A stretch of DNA of 63,537 nt, from assembly GCF_014199955.1 (NCBI RefSeq), contig NZ_JACHOQ010000013.1, forward strand, positions 1 to 63,537, given 5' to 3'. The translations under genes were made by a program, and so were the position numbers. The DNA is from Brevundimonas aurantiaca (GTDB lineage: Bacteria; Pseudomonadota; Alphaproteobacteria; Caulobacterales; Caulobacteraceae). Below, piece by piece: positions 22,626 to 31,132 of this stretch. The notes under the pieces are model-generated. The model was not told the DNA's origin. It did no database searches and saw only the letters and a list, made by a program, of their open reading frames with translations. Every line of letters begins with the position of its first letter. The stretch's first letter is position 1.

Positions 22626-25328
22626 ATGATAAGCAACAGCTATTTGCTAGGTCTGTATGGGATTTCGGCGGACTCGTCCTCGCTGATCGGCGCCTCTGCG
22701 ACTCCGGCCAAGGCCAAGAAGACCCAGCCCACCGCGCCCTGGGCCAATTCCTCTGCTGCGACGGCGCCCAAGGCCAGCGACCTGGTGCGGGCGGCCCTGG
22801 CCGGGCGCAAGGTGATCGACGAGAGCGCCGTCGATCTGGATATGGCGGGCGCGTCCCCCGACTATCGCAAGCTTTTCGCCATCTACCAGGGACTGAACAC
22901 GCTGAGCGCCCTGGCGGATCGCGCCGACGACAAGGGGTTGACCAAGCTCGAGGCGGATCAGCTGAACCGGCGCTTCTCCGCCGGTCTCGAAGAGGTGTCC
23001 AAATATCTCCAGACTGCCAAGTTCGAGGATTTGAAGGTCGTTCAGGGCGTCTCTAAAACCAGTGTGAAGACCGGCTACGCCCAGGAAAAGGCGCCCGCCA
23101 GCTTCGTCGCCAAGCCGATCCATGAGGGCGCCCTGGATGCGCCGGTCGCCGCCTTCGCCGGCGACGTCAAGTTCGCCATGTCGGTCAAGAGCGCCACGGG
23201 AACCGTCTCGGTGTCCATGGACCTGTCGGAGATGGGCGATACGACGCGCACCCTGGACAATGTCGTGGCCTATATGAACGGCAAGCTGGAAGCGGCCGGG
23301 GTAGCCAGCCGCATGGGCCGCGAAATGATCAAGGTCGAGCCCAAGACGATCAAGAGCGGCGACAAGACCATCACCCTGCCGGCGGGGCCGGACCAGTGGG
23401 CGTTGAAGGTCTGGGGTTCTTCCGGGGAGACCGTCTCCTATCAGGCCGTCGATACGTCTGACGCCGTCTATGTGACGCAGAATGTCGGCGGGACGACGGG
23501 TTCGAGCCAGCTTTTGAAGTTTCAGACGGACGGGGGCGCCGCCCCGACGCCGCAGCAGGGCGTGGCTGACCCCTTCTGGGTCGAAGGCCGGGTGGGCCGA
23601 TCCGAACTTCCGCCGGGCGTCGAATCCGTCCGCGACAGCGTGACGACCGCCGACGGCTCGGTTTGGGTGTTGGCTGACCTGAAGGCGGGGGAGGCCAATC
23701 AGCCCATCAAGGGGACGCGCGACGTCGCCCTGATGAAGTACGACAGCGCCGGAAATCTGGTGCAGACCAAGCTCCTGGGCGCCGCCAGCAAGGCCAACGG
23801 CTTTTCTCTGGCGGCGGCGGCAGACGGCCGCATCGCTGTCGCGGGCTCTGTCACCGGGGCCCTTGAGCCGGGCAAGAGCGGGGCCGATGCGGCTGTGGCC
23901 GACAGTTTCGTCACCGTCTTCGACAGTTCGGGCCAGGAGCTTTGGACCCAACGCCGCGGCGCGAAGGCGGCGGACGAAGCGACCCAGGTGGGCTTCGGCG
24001 CCGACGGCCTGGTCTATGTCGCGGGTCGGTCGAAGTCGGCCATGCCGGGCACGATGGCTCTCGGCGGCTGGGACAGCTATGTCCAGACCTTTTCCCAGAC
24101 CGCGCCGAATCGAAAAGGCGTCGTGACGGCGATCAACATGTCCACCCAGCAGTTCGGCACGGCGGGAGACGATTCGATCCAGGCCATGACGGTGTCCGGC
24201 GCGGATCTGTTCACCGCCGGCGTGGAGAACGGCCGCGCGGTGGTTCGCCGGTTCACGCTGGACGCCTCGGGCGTTCCCACCCTGGCCGCGACGCGCGACC
24301 TGGGATCGGCCAGCGGCAAGATCGCGGGAATCTCCGTCGAAAACGGCAAGGTGGTGCTGACGGGGGAAACCAGCAATCCGGCCCTGGACCTGGGAACCCC
24401 GATCCAGGCGCATGCGGGGGGCACGGACGTCTTCGTCGCCGCCTTCTCGACGGATCTTCAGGATAAGAGTTCGGACAGCCTGACCTTTTTCGGCGGGGCG
24501 GGGGACGACACCGCCGCCGATGTCGAGGTGCGCAACGGCAAGGTCTGGATCACCGGCTCCAACCGGGACGAGGGGGCGACAAAGACCGATCCGACGCGCG
24601 CCTATCTGGCGCGGCTGGATCTGGCGACGGGCGCGGTGGAGTCCAACCAGACCTGGCGCGCCGACGGCGACCAGGCCAAACCCGCCAGCCTCAGCATCGT
24701 CTCCGGCGGCGCCAGCGTTCTGGATCGGCTGGGCTTGCCGCAGGGCGAAGTCATGCAGGCGGACTCCAAACTTCTGACCGTGGCGACCTCCGCCCGTGTC
24801 GGGGATCAGTTCTCGATTACCCCGGCCGGCGGGGGGCGAGCCCTGACCGTCACCATCGAAGCCAAGGATACGCTGGACACCCTGGCCAAGAAGATTTCCG
24901 TCGCCTCGGGGCGTCAGCTGGAGGCCAAGATCGTCTCCGACCTGAAATCGAATCCGCCGACCCAGAGGCTGCAGATCACCCCCGCGGCCAATCGCGAGGG
25001 CGCGGTCATCACGGCCGGACCCGCCGGCAAGGATGCTCTGGCCGCCCTGGGTCTGACGCCCGGCCTCATCAGCAAAACGGCGACGAGCGACAAGAAGACG
25101 ATCGGGCTGAATCTGCCCAACACTCTGAATCTGAACGACGCCGCCTCGATCAAGGCCGCGAACGACGCCCTGGCCGCCGCCCTGACGGCGGTCCGCTCCG
25201 GCTATCGCGCCCTGGCTCCCTCCACTGGGACGATCACCAACACCCAGACGAACAAGGGCTCGTCCACCGTCTATCAGCAGACCCAACTGGCCAACTATCA
25301 GGCGGCGCTCAGCCGTCTTGTCGGCTGA
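22626..25328 (+). CDS. flaEY: FlaEY-like flagellar regulatory/filament-associated protein
   Basis: A 900-residue protein without signal peptide. From N to C: a helical region (residues 40-150) with KVIDESAVDLDMAGASPDYRKLFAIYQGLN; a beta domain with VKFAMSVKSATGTVSVSMDL (about 180-290); a repeat domain (about 310-690) of blades such as DVALMKYDSAGNLVQTKLLG and VYVAGRSKS, resembling SBBP beta-propeller repeats; a flagellin hook-IN-like motif (LTVTIEAKDTLDTLAKKIS, about 740-758); and a helical tail. It follows the sixth flagellin by 62 bases. Large proteins at this place in Caulobacterales are annotated as FlaEY, needed for flagellin production or filament assembly; the motif suggests it may itself be part of, or exported with, the filament. 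Confidence 0.65.
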   Translation: MISNSYLLGLYGISADSSSLIGASATPAKAKKTQPTAPWANSSAATAPKASDLVRAALAGRKVIDESAVDLDMAGASPDYRKLFAIYQGLNTLSALADRADDKGLTKLEADQLNRRFSAGLEEVSKYLQTAKFEDLKVVQGVSKTSVKTGYAQEKAPASFVAKPIHEGALDAPVAAFAGDVKFAMSVKSATGTVSVSMDLSEMGDTTRTLDNVVAYMNGKLEAAGVASRMGREMIKVEPKTIKSGDKTITLPAGPDQWALKVWGSSGETVSYQAVDTSDAVYVTQNVGGTTGSSQLLKFQTDGGAAPTPQQGVADPFWVEGRVGRSELPPGVESVRDSVTTADGSVWVLADLKAGEANQPIKGTRDVALMKYDSAGNLVQTKLLGAASKANGFSLAAAADGRIAVAGSVTGALEPGKSGADAAVADSFVTVFDSSGQELWTQRRGAKAADEATQVGFGADGLVYVAGRSKSAMPGTMALGGWDSYVQTFSQTAPNRKGVVTAINMSTQQFGTAGDDSIQAMTVSGADLFTAGVENGRAVVRRFTLDASGVPTLAATRDLGSASGKIAGISVENGKVVLTGETSNPALDLGTPIQAHAGGTDVFVAAFSTDLQDKSSDSLTFFGGAGDDTAADVEVRNGKVWITGSNRDEGATKTDPTRAYLARLDLATGAVESNQTWRADGDQAKPASLSIVSGGASVLDRLGLPQGEVMQADSKLLTVATSARVGDQFSITPAGGGRALTVTIEAKDTLDTLAKKISVASGRQLEAKIVSDLKSNPPTQRLQITPAANREGAVITAGPAGKDALAALGLTPGLISKTATSDKKTIGLNLPNTLNLNDAASIKAANDALAAALTAVRSGYRALAPSTGTITNTQTNKGSSTVYQQTQLANYQAALSRLVG

Positions 25329-25406
25329 TTGCGAAGGCGCGTGGTTCCCGGTTGACGGCCGGCGCCGGTTCCGGGTTATTGGACGCCTCAGTCGCGAAAG
25401 TTCGCC

Positions 25407-26093
25407 ATGGCCCTTCCTCAAGACAATCGCGTCATCATCGCCGTCGGCGCCGGACTGGTGATCATCGCCGCTGTCGTCCTGGCTCTGATCTTCACCAGCG
25501 GCGGCGACAAGACCCCCCAGACGCCGCCTGCGGCCAAGGGCGGCCTGACGGTCGATCTGGCCGACGCCCCCTCGCTGGAGCCGACGCGCGAACTGCGCTG
25601 CTTCGTCAATGGTCAGTTCGTCGGGATGGCGACCCTGGCGGACTGCGCCCAGCGCAATGGCCTGGCGACCGACGCCCTGGACGTCGGGATCGACGAGACG
25701 GGCGCCCTGGCCGCCGCGCCGACCGCCGCCTTCGCCCCGCCGCCTGAGGCGCCCTCCGTCGAACTGGCCCAGGCGGAACCTGCGCCGCACATGGAACCCA
25801 AGCCCACGACGCCCAGCGCGCCTGCGTCTTCGGCGCCGGCGGCGGCGGGCGCGCAGTGTCTGCGCCACACCGGCTCAGACTGGCGCGTCCTGTCCAGCGG
25901 CATGAGCCTGAACGCCTGCGTCCAGGCCCTTTACGCTGGAACCTGCGTCCGTCCCGGCGATGCGCAGTACGGCCGCTGGGGCGAGACCACCCTGCGTCTG
26001 GTGCCGCGTCGCGTGGAACAGTCCAGCGACAACACCCGTTTCCGCACCTTGGCGGAGCAGGACCGCAACTGCCAATTCCCGGGTCTGAACTGA
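25407..26093 (+). CDS. Single-span membrane protein with periplasmic Cys-containing domain
   Basis: A 228-residue protein with an N-terminal membrane anchor (about residues 8-30), a Pro/Ala-rich linker, a small domain around ELRCFVNGQFVGMATLADCAQRNG (residues 60-85), another Pro/Ala-rich linker, and a C-terminal Cys-rich domain (CLRHTGSDWRVLSSGMSLNACVQALYAGTCVRPGDAQYGRWG). Four to six cysteines in the exported part suggest disulfides. I recognise no named family. Its stop overlaps the ATG of the next lipoprotein (TGATG), so the two are an operon and may work together in the envelope. Confidence 0.75.
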   Translation: MALPQDNRVIIAVGAGLVIIAAVVLALIFTSGGDKTPQTPPAAKGGLTVDLADAPSLEPTRELRCFVNGQFVGMATLADCAQRNGLATDALDVGIDETGALAAAPTAAFAPPPEAPSVELAQAEPAPHMEPKPTTPSAPASSAPAAAGAQCLRHTGSDWRVLSSGMSLNACVQALYAGTCVRPGDAQYGRWGETTLRLVPRRVEQSSDNTRFRTLAEQDRNCQFPGLN

Positions 26094-26515
26094 TGCGCGT
26101 GCTCGCCCTTTCGATGATCGCCGCGGCCGCTCTGGGCGCCTGCTCCAACGCGCCGAAGTTCGAGTTCCAGCCCGGCGTCTGCTATTTCGTCGCCACGCCG
26201 GACGGACAGCCGCCGCGGCTTCAGAAGATGAGCGAAAACGTCGCCCAGATCGAACTGTGCGCCGCCCAGCTGGAGGAGATGCGCCTGCGCTTCCTGCGCA
26301 TGGGCGGATCGAACCAGGAGGTGGCCGGCGCCTATCAGGGCCGCTTCATCTTCATCGACCGGGAAGGGGTGAAGTTCGGCAAGAGCCTGACGGGAAGCCG
26401 CTTCTTCGCCATGGCCCGCACCGGCGACGGGCGTTTGGCGATACCGGGTGCGATCCAGCGGGACGAGACGGGCAGGCCCGTCGCCGTCGCCGCCCCGCCG
26501 CCTGAGACGCCCTAA
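26093..26515 (+). CDS. Putative lipoprotein
   Basis: A 140-residue protein with a lipoprotein signal peptide; the lipobox LGAC places the acylated Cys near residue 17. The mature part has two cysteines (GVCYFVAT and IELCAAQ), the motif GAYQGRFIFIDREGVKFGKSL and a Pro-rich end. No named family recognised. The ATG at 26093 overlaps the stop of the upstream membrane protein. A 15-pair hairpin follows directly and likely ends the operon. Confidence 0.8.
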   Translation: MRVLALSMIAAAALGACSNAPKFEFQPGVCYFVATPDGQPPRLQKMSENVAQIELCAAQLEEMRLRFLRMGGSNQEVAGAYQGRFIFIDREGVKFGKSLTGSRFFAMARTGDGRLAIPGAIQRDETGRPVAVAAPPPETP

Positions 26516-26516
26516 C

Positions 26517-26552
26517 AGCGCCGCAAGTCCCCGCCGAGGGACTTGCGGCGCT
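26517..26552 (+). terminator. Strong hairpin after the lipoprotein gene
   Basis: AGCGCCGCAAGTCCC (26517-26531) pairs perfectly with GGGACTTGCGGCGCT (26538-26552), loop of 6. It begins just after the stop codon. No T run follows; the SOS box starts 1 base after it. Confidence 0.6.
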
Positions 26553-26553
26553 C

Positions 26554-26568
26554 GAACAAAAGTGGAAC
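26554..26568 (+). promoter_or_regulatory. LexA (SOS) box upstream of ssb
   Basis: GAACAAAAGTGGAAC is GAAC-N7-GAAC, the exact complement of the alphaproteobacterial LexA box GTTC-N7-GTTC. It lies 133 bases upstream of the ssb start, in the promoter region. The match is exact in all eight fixed positions. Confidence 0.7.
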
Positions 26569-26701
26569 AAAGCGTTAATCCACCGTTTTGGCGGGTTGGG
26601 CGTCGAATGCGGCTGACGGTGATCCGCAGCGGCTCTAAGACATCCGACTGAATTTGAAGGGCGGGCGAGGTGATCGCCGGTCTGGTGAGAAGGAAGTTTC
26701 C

Positions 26702-27196
26702 ATGGCGGGCAGCGTCAACAAGGTCATTCTGGTCGGCAATCTGGGCCGCGATCCTGAAATCCGGTCGATGCCGAACGGCGACCGCATCGCCAACCTGTCC
26801 ATCGCCACCTCGGAAACCTGGCGCGACAAGTCGACCGGCGAGCGCAAGGAAAAGACCGAGTGGCACCGGGTCGTCATCTTCAACGACAACATCGTCAAGG
26901 TGGTCGAGAACTATGTGAAGAAGGGCTCGACCGTCTATGTCGAGGGCGCGCTCCAGACCCGGAAGTGGACCGACCAGCAGGGCGTGGAGAAATATTCGAC
27001 CGAGATCGTGGTCAGCCGCTTCAAGGGCGAACTGACCATGCTGGGCGGCCGGTCCGAGGGCGGCGCCTCTCAGGGCGGCGGCTACGGCGGCGGTCGCGGC
27101 GACGACGACTATTCCTCGGGCTTCTCCACCGGCGGCGCCAACCGCCCCAGCGGGCCCAAGGAAAGCTACGACCTGAACGACGACATTCCGTTCTAA
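26702..27196 (+). CDS. ssb: Single-stranded DNA-binding protein
   Basis: A 164-residue SSB. Residues 1-110 form the OB fold ([38 protein letters not shown], with the WHRVVIF and [10 protein letters not shown] strands); a glycine-rich linker ([15 protein letters not shown]) leads to the acidic tip DLNDDIPF, the docking peptide for repair and replication partners. The ATG at 26702 begins exactly at the family's N-terminus. An exact SOS box upstream suggests induction by DNA damage. Confidence 0.96.
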   Translation: MAGSVNKVILVGNLGRDPEIRSMPNGDRIANLSIATSETWRDKSTGERKEKTEWHRVVIFNDNIVKVVENYVKKGSTVYVEGALQTRKWTDQQGVEKYSTEIVVSRFKGELTMLGGRSEGGASQGGGYGGGRGDDDYSSGFSTGGANRPSGPKESYDLNDDIPF

Positions 27197-27244
27197 GCGC
27201 TCGAGGTGGGGCGGGGGCCTTACAGCTATCGTGAGGATCCCGCC

Positions 27245-27661
27245 GTGCCGGCCTTTCCGGACGACCGGCCCCTGGTTCTTTTCGACGGGGATTGCGCCCT
27301 CTGCTCCGGCTCGGCGCGCAAGATCCTGACGGCCGACCGGGCCGGGCTGTTCCGGCTGGCGCCGACCCAGTCGGCCTTGGGGCGGGCGCTCTTGACCCAT
27401 TACGACGTCGATCCGGACGACCCCGCCACGATGTTGCTGATCCAGGACGGGGTGGCGCGCGAACGCTCCGACGCTGTTCTGGCCATCATCGCCCAGCTGC
27501 CTGCACCCTATCGGTGGGCGATCATCGGTCGGATCGCGCCCCGGTTCATTCGCGACCGCCTGTATGATTTCGTGGCGCGTCGCCGTCGCCGGTTTCCGGG
27601 TGCGACCTGGTGCGCCCTCCCTCCGGCAAGCGTCGATCTGAAGGACAGAGTGCTGGGATGA
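27245..27661 (+). CDS. DCC-family (DUF393) thiol-disulfide oxidoreductase-like protein
   Basis: A 138-residue protein of the DCC family. The defining motif is LVLFDGDCALCSGSARKIL (about residues 9-27) with DxDCxxC, and a hydrophobic second half with Arg-rich turns. The cytoplasmic redox role is presumed from the CxxC; no substrate is known. GTG 27245 is preferred because GAGGAT lies about 9 bases upstream; an earlier GTG at 27206 would add 13 residues that do not resemble the family. Its stop overlaps the next ATG, and it heads a three-gene coupled unit. Confidence 0.82.
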   Translation: MPAFPDDRPLVLFDGDCALCSGSARKILTADRAGLFRLAPTQSALGRALLTHYDVDPDDPATMLLIQDGVARERSDAVLAIIAQLPAPYRWAIIGRIAPRFIRDRLYDFVARRRRRFPGATWCALPPASVDLKDRVLG

Positions 27662-28959
27662 GCGGTCGCGTGCTGGTGCTGGGCGCCAACGGCTTCATCG
27701 GCTCGCACGTGGCGGCGGCCCTGTCCGCAGAAGGCTGGAGCTTAAGAGCGGGCGCGCGGCGTATCGCCGAACCGTCCCGTCGCGCCCCGAGGTTCGACTG
27801 GGTCGCGGCCGACTTTTCGAAACTGACGACGGTCCAGGCCTGGGCGCCGCTTCTGGAGGGGGTGTCGGCCGTGGTGAACTGCGTCGGCGTGCTTCAGGAC
27901 GGCGGCGGCGACAGCACCCGCGCCGCCCATGTCGACGGCCCGCGCGCCCTGATCGCGGCGTGCGAGGCGGCGGGCGTGGCCCGACTGATCCACATCTCCG
28001 CCGTCGGCGCCGACGAAGCGGCCGGCACCGACTACGCCCGCACCAAGGCCGAGACCGAACGACTGGTCGAGGGCAGCGCGCTGGACTGGCTGATCCTGCG
28101 GCCGTCGCTGGTGGTGGACCGGGCGGCCTTCGGCGGCACGGGCCTGATCCGCGCGCTGGCGGCCTTTCCGCTGTTTTCGCCCGTCGTCGGCGGCGACCAG
28201 ACCTTCCGTCCGATCCCCTTGGGCGATCTCACCGCCGCCGTCGTCGCAGCCCAGCGCCCCGGCGCCCCGTCGCGCCTGATCCTGGACATGCCGGGGCCGG
28301 AGGCGGTGACCATGGCCGAGACGGTGCGCCTCTATCGCGGGTGGCTGGGCTTGAAGCCGGCGCCGGTCGTTCGCATTCCCCGCGCCCTGGCCGCGCCCGC
28401 CCTGGCGATCGGCGATCTTCTGGGACGACTGGGCTGGTCTTCGCCGATCCGCACCACCGCCATGCGCCAGATGGATCACGACGTCGCCGGTCGCGACAGC
28501 GGCTGGGCCGAGCGGCTGGGCGTATCGTCGCGCGGCTTCTCCCGTTTCCTGGCCGAGACCCCGGCCTCGGTACAGGACGTCTGGCACGCCCGCCTGTGGT
28601 TCGTCCGCCCGATTTCGATCCTGACCCTGGGCCTGTTCTGGCTGATCACCGGCCTGATCAGTTTCGGCCCCGGCTGGAGCGGCGCCGTCGCCATATTGCA
28701 CGAAGGCGGCTATGGCCGCTGGGCCGGGGCGGTGGCGGGGTGGGGCGCCCTGCTGGACGTGGTTCTGGGCCTGGCCCTGTTCGTGCGGCCGTGGACGGCG
28801 CGGGTGGCGATCCTCATGTGTCTGGCCACCGTGGGCTATCTGATCGCCGGCACACTCAGCCTGCCGCACTACTGGATCGACCCCTTGGGGCCGTGGCTGA
28901 AGGTTCTGCCCATGATGGCGCTCTGCCTGTTCGTCGCCGCAACGGACGCCCGCCGATGA
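27658..28959 (+). CDS. NAD(P)-binding SDR-like protein fused to DoxX-like membrane domain
   Basis: A 433-residue fusion. Residues 1-285 are an atypical short-chain dehydrogenase/NmrA-like Rossmann domain with GANGFIGSHVAAAL at the start and a DYARTKAETERLV helix near residue 124. Residues 310-430 carry about four membrane segments (IGPLLVFWLITGL-like WFVRPISILTLGLFWLITGL and following), resembling the DoxX-like domain. Such fusions occur with DCC and DUF2269 partners, which here flank it with ATGA overlaps on both sides. The reaction is unknown; a membrane redox task is plausible. Confidence 0.82.
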   Translation: MSGRVLVLGANGFIGSHVAAALSAEGWSLRAGARRIAEPSRRAPRFDWVAADFSKLTTVQAWAPLLEGVSAVVNCVGVLQDGGGDSTRAAHVDGPRALIAACEAAGVARLIHISAVGADEAAGTDYARTKAETERLVEGSALDWLILRPSLVVDRAAFGGTGLIRALAAFPLFSPVVGGDQTFRPIPLGDLTAAVVAAQRPGAPSRLILDMPGPEAVTMAETVRLYRGWLGLKPAPVVRIPRALAAPALAIGDLLGRLGWSSPIRTTAMRQMDHDVAGRDSGWAERLGVSSRGFSRFLAETPASVQDVWHARLWFVRPISILTLGLFWLITGLISFGPGWSGAVAILHEGGYGRWAGAVAGWGALLDVVLGLALFVRPWTARVAILMCLATVGYLIAGTLSLPHYWIDPLGPWLKVLPMMALCLFVAATDARR

Positions 28960-29426
28960 GCCTCTATTTCGCGCTGAAGATCATCCACATCCTGTCCGGC
29001 GCCGTCCTGTTCGGCACAGGCGCAGGCATCGCCTTCTTCATGCTGCGCGCCCACGCCACGCGCGACGCCAGGACGGTGGCCGAGGTCGGCCGGATCGTGG
29101 TCCTGGCCGATTTCGTCTTCACCGCCACCGCCGTCGTTGTCCAGCCCATCAGCGGCCTGGGCCTGATCCATCTGGAGGGCTGGTCCCTGACCAGTTCCTG
29201 GCTGCTGGCGGCTTACGGGCTCTATGTCTTTGTCGGCCTGTGCTGGCTGCCGGTCGTCTGGATTCAGTACCGGATGATGAAACTGGCCCAACGGGCGTCG
29301 GGGCAGGGGGCGGCCCTGCCGCCGGCCTATCATCGCCTGTTCCGCTGGTGGTTCGCCCTGGGCTGGCCCGCCTTCGCCGGCGTCCTGGCGATCTACTGGC
29401 TGATGGTCGCCAAGCCGACGTTCTGA
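28956..29426 (+). CDS. DUF2269 family membrane protein
   Basis: A 156-residue protein with four hydrophobic segments (about residues 4-26, 47-68, 78-101 and 130-152). HIxSGAVLFGTGAGIAFFML at the N-terminus and the conserved His there fit DUF2269, which may bind haem-like cofactors, though that is not established. It is the third gene of the DCC/SDR-DoxX/DUF2269 unit and its start overlaps the previous stop. Confidence 0.85.
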   Translation: MSLYFALKIIHILSGAVLFGTGAGIAFFMLRAHATRDARTVAEVGRIVVLADFVFTATAVVVQPISGLGLIHLEGWSLTSSWLLAAYGLYVFVGLCWLPVVWIQYRMMKLAQRASGQGAALPPAYHRLFRWWFALGWPAFAGVLAIYWLMVAKPTF

Positions 29427-29430
29427 AGCC

Positions 29431-29811
29431 TCACCAGACCGCCTGATCGAAATGGCGCAGGATCACCCGGTCGGCGGTGATCAGCGTCGCCCCGTCGGCC
29501 ATGGCGTTGGCGACGATCAGCCGGTCGAACGGATCGCGCGTCCAGGCGAAGCGGCAGGCGGCCTCGGCGACGGCGGCGGCCGAGGCGTCCGACAACTCCA
29601 AATCCAGACGCTCCTGAAGGTCATGCAGCAGAAGGTCGGCCGTCTTCAGCTTGACCCGACCGATCTCGATCAGGATTTCGATCTCCACCACGACCAAGGG
29701 GGACAGGCGCAGGTCGCGAGCCCGCGCCAACTGCGCCTTCGCCGCACGGCTGATCTGCCGATCCAGTCGGTAATAGAGCCAGAGGGCGACCTGGGTGTCG
29801 AGGTGGATCAC
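29431..29811 (-). CDS. PIN-domain toxin (VapC type)
   Basis: A 126-residue PIN-domain ribonuclease. The N-terminal VIHLDTQVALWLYYRLD gives the first catalytic Asp (residue 4 of the chosen start), the middle Glu lies in LVVVEIEILIEIG, and the final pair in TRDPFDRLIVANAMADGATLITAD. The GTG at 29811 overlaps the antitoxin stop (GTGA) and begins at the family's usual first strand; an upstream in-frame start would overlap the antitoxin much further. Target RNA unknown. Confidence 0.88.
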   Translation of the reverse strand: MIHLDTQVALWLYYRLDRQISRAAKAQLARARDLRLSPLVVVEIEILIEIGRVKLKTADLLLHDLQERLDLELSDASAAAVAEAACRFAWTRDPFDRLIVANAMADGATLITADRVILRHFDQAVW

Positions 29812-30086
29812 TTGTCGTCGAAGTCGAACTTGGCGTCCGGATCCCAGGTCCAATGGCTCTTGTTGGTGTCGATATCGTCGGGGCAGTCGTCGGCGCCTTC
29901 CCGAACGCCCTGGGCCATATAGGCGTCCCAGCGTTCTTCGGGCGTCATCGGTTTTGCGGGGGTCTCGGCGATCAAGGTCAGCCGCCGCCCGCCGCGCCGG
30001 ATCACCAGCGGCTCGCCGGTCTCCAGCACGCTGTCGACCAGCCGGAACAGGTCCTTGCGCAAGGCGGTCAGGGTGACTTCGGTCAT
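29808..30086 (-). CDS. Phd/YefM-type antitoxin
   Basis: A 92-residue antitoxin. The N-terminus VTLTALRKDLFRLVDSVLETGEPLVIRRGGRRLTLIAE is the Phd/YefM-like DNA-binding fold; the C-terminal half (PEERWDAYMAQGV, then an acidic HWTWDPDAKFDFDDK) is the flexible toxin-neutralising part. It is encoded upstream of and coupled to the PIN toxin. The gene likely represses its own promoter through the TGTACATGT repeats just upstream. Confidence 0.88.
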   Translation of the reverse strand: MTEVTLTALRKDLFRLVDSVLETGEPLVIRRGGRRLTLIAETPAKPMTPEERWDAYMAQGVREGADDCPDDIDTNKSHWTWDPDAKFDFDDK

Positions 30087-30087
30087 G

Positions 30088-30118
30088 TGTACATGTTGGG
30101 CGTCAGGCCTGTACATGT
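30088..30118. promoter_or_regulatory. Operator of the Phd-PIN pair
   Basis: Two exact copies of TGTACATGT (30088-30096 and 30110-30118), each holding the palindrome TGTACA, are 22 bases apart, about two helical turns, immediately upstream of the antitoxin ATG. This is a usual layout for toxin-antitoxin autorepression. Confidence 0.6.
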
Positions 30119-30182
30119 CAATGCAACGCGCGGACACGGCATGTGAAGGGCGTTCTGGCGCGCACCGTGCCATAGGCGGGGC

Positions 30183-31103
30183 ATGTCCGATGCCGCCGCC
30201 GCCCCGCCGCCTGCAAAGCCCCATGCCCTGACCGGGCTGGAGATCGCCGCCATCGCTGCGATCATCATCGTCTGGGGCGTGAACAATGCGGGCGCCAAGC
30301 TGGCGACCGAGCAGCTGTCGCCTCTGCTGGTCGGGGCGATCCGGTTCGGCATCGCCACCGCCTGCCTGATCGTCTTCGTCCGTCCGCCCTTCCCGGATTG
30401 GCGCAGCCTGACCCTGATCGTCCTGTTGGGCGGGCCGATCCAATATGGTCTGGCCTATACCGCCTACTGGTTGGCCACCGACGTCAGTCCGGTCACCGTG
30501 GCCAACCAGTTGTGGATTCCCTTTACGGCCCTGTTCGCCTTCCTGATCCTGGGCGAGCGGCTGAACAAGGCGGCCCTGGTCGGCATGGGGGTGGCCTTTG
30601 TCGGCGTGGCCTGGATGACCCTGGACGCCCATGCGCTTCAGGACTGGAAGGCCATTCTGGTCGCCATTGCGGCGGGCGCCGCCTGGGGCGTGACGACGGT
30701 GGTCGCGCGGCGCACCACCTCGATTCCGCCGCTGAAGATGCAGGGTCTTCTGGCGCTGGGCGCCTTTCCGGTCATGGCCTTCGGCTCCGCAGTGTTCGAA
30801 CACGGCCAGTGGGAGGCGGTGAAGGCCGCCACCCCCCTGGTCTGGGCCTCGCTGCTGTGGGCCGGAATCACTTCGTCGGTGCTGGCGACCACCCTGCTGT
30901 TCTGGCTGGTGCAGAGGCGCGAGGCCGGCCGGGTCACGCCCTATCTGCTGGTGACGCCGGTCGTGTCCATGCTGATCGGCTGGGGCTTCATGGGGGACGT
31001 GCTGACGCCCCAGATCCTGACCGGTTCGGCCATCGCCATGGGAGGGGTGGCTCTGGTGGCCCTGGCCGAACGGGGCTTGCGCGCGGGGGCCGCCAAGGCT
31101 TGA
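30183..31103 (+). CDS. EamA-family drug/metabolite transporter
   Basis: A 306-residue DMT-superfamily permease with about ten membrane segments in two EamA repeats (first about residues 20-145, second about 160-295). IIVWGVNNAGAKLATEQLSPLLVGAIRFGIA is the repeat start, and IPFTALFAFLILGERL marks the end of the first repeat. The substrate is not predictable. It is read away from the toxin-antitoxin operator; the DUF1003 gene follows 29 bases later. Confidence 0.88.
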   Translation: MSDAAAAPPPAKPHALTGLEIAAIAAIIIVWGVNNAGAKLATEQLSPLLVGAIRFGIATACLIVFVRPPFPDWRSLTLIVLLGGPIQYGLAYTAYWLATDVSPVTVANQLWIPFTALFAFLILGERLNKAALVGMGVAFVGVAWMTLDAHALQDWKAILVAIAAGAAWGVTTVVARRTTSIPPLKMQGLLALGAFPVMAFGSAVFEHGQWEAVKAATPLVWASLLWAGITSSVLATTLLFWLVQRREAGRVTPYLLVTPVVSMLIGWGFMGDVLTPQILTGSAIAMGGVALVALAERGLRAGAAKA

Positions 31104-31132
31104 TCTGGGGCGCAAGCCTCAGGAGCCCGCCC

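Noticed and set aside
22647..25868. A 1073-residue minus-strand frame antisense to the FlaEY-like gene
   Set aside because: It is Arg/Gly-rich antisense of a protein with clear motifs in the plus frame; long antisense frames are common in DNA with this GC content.
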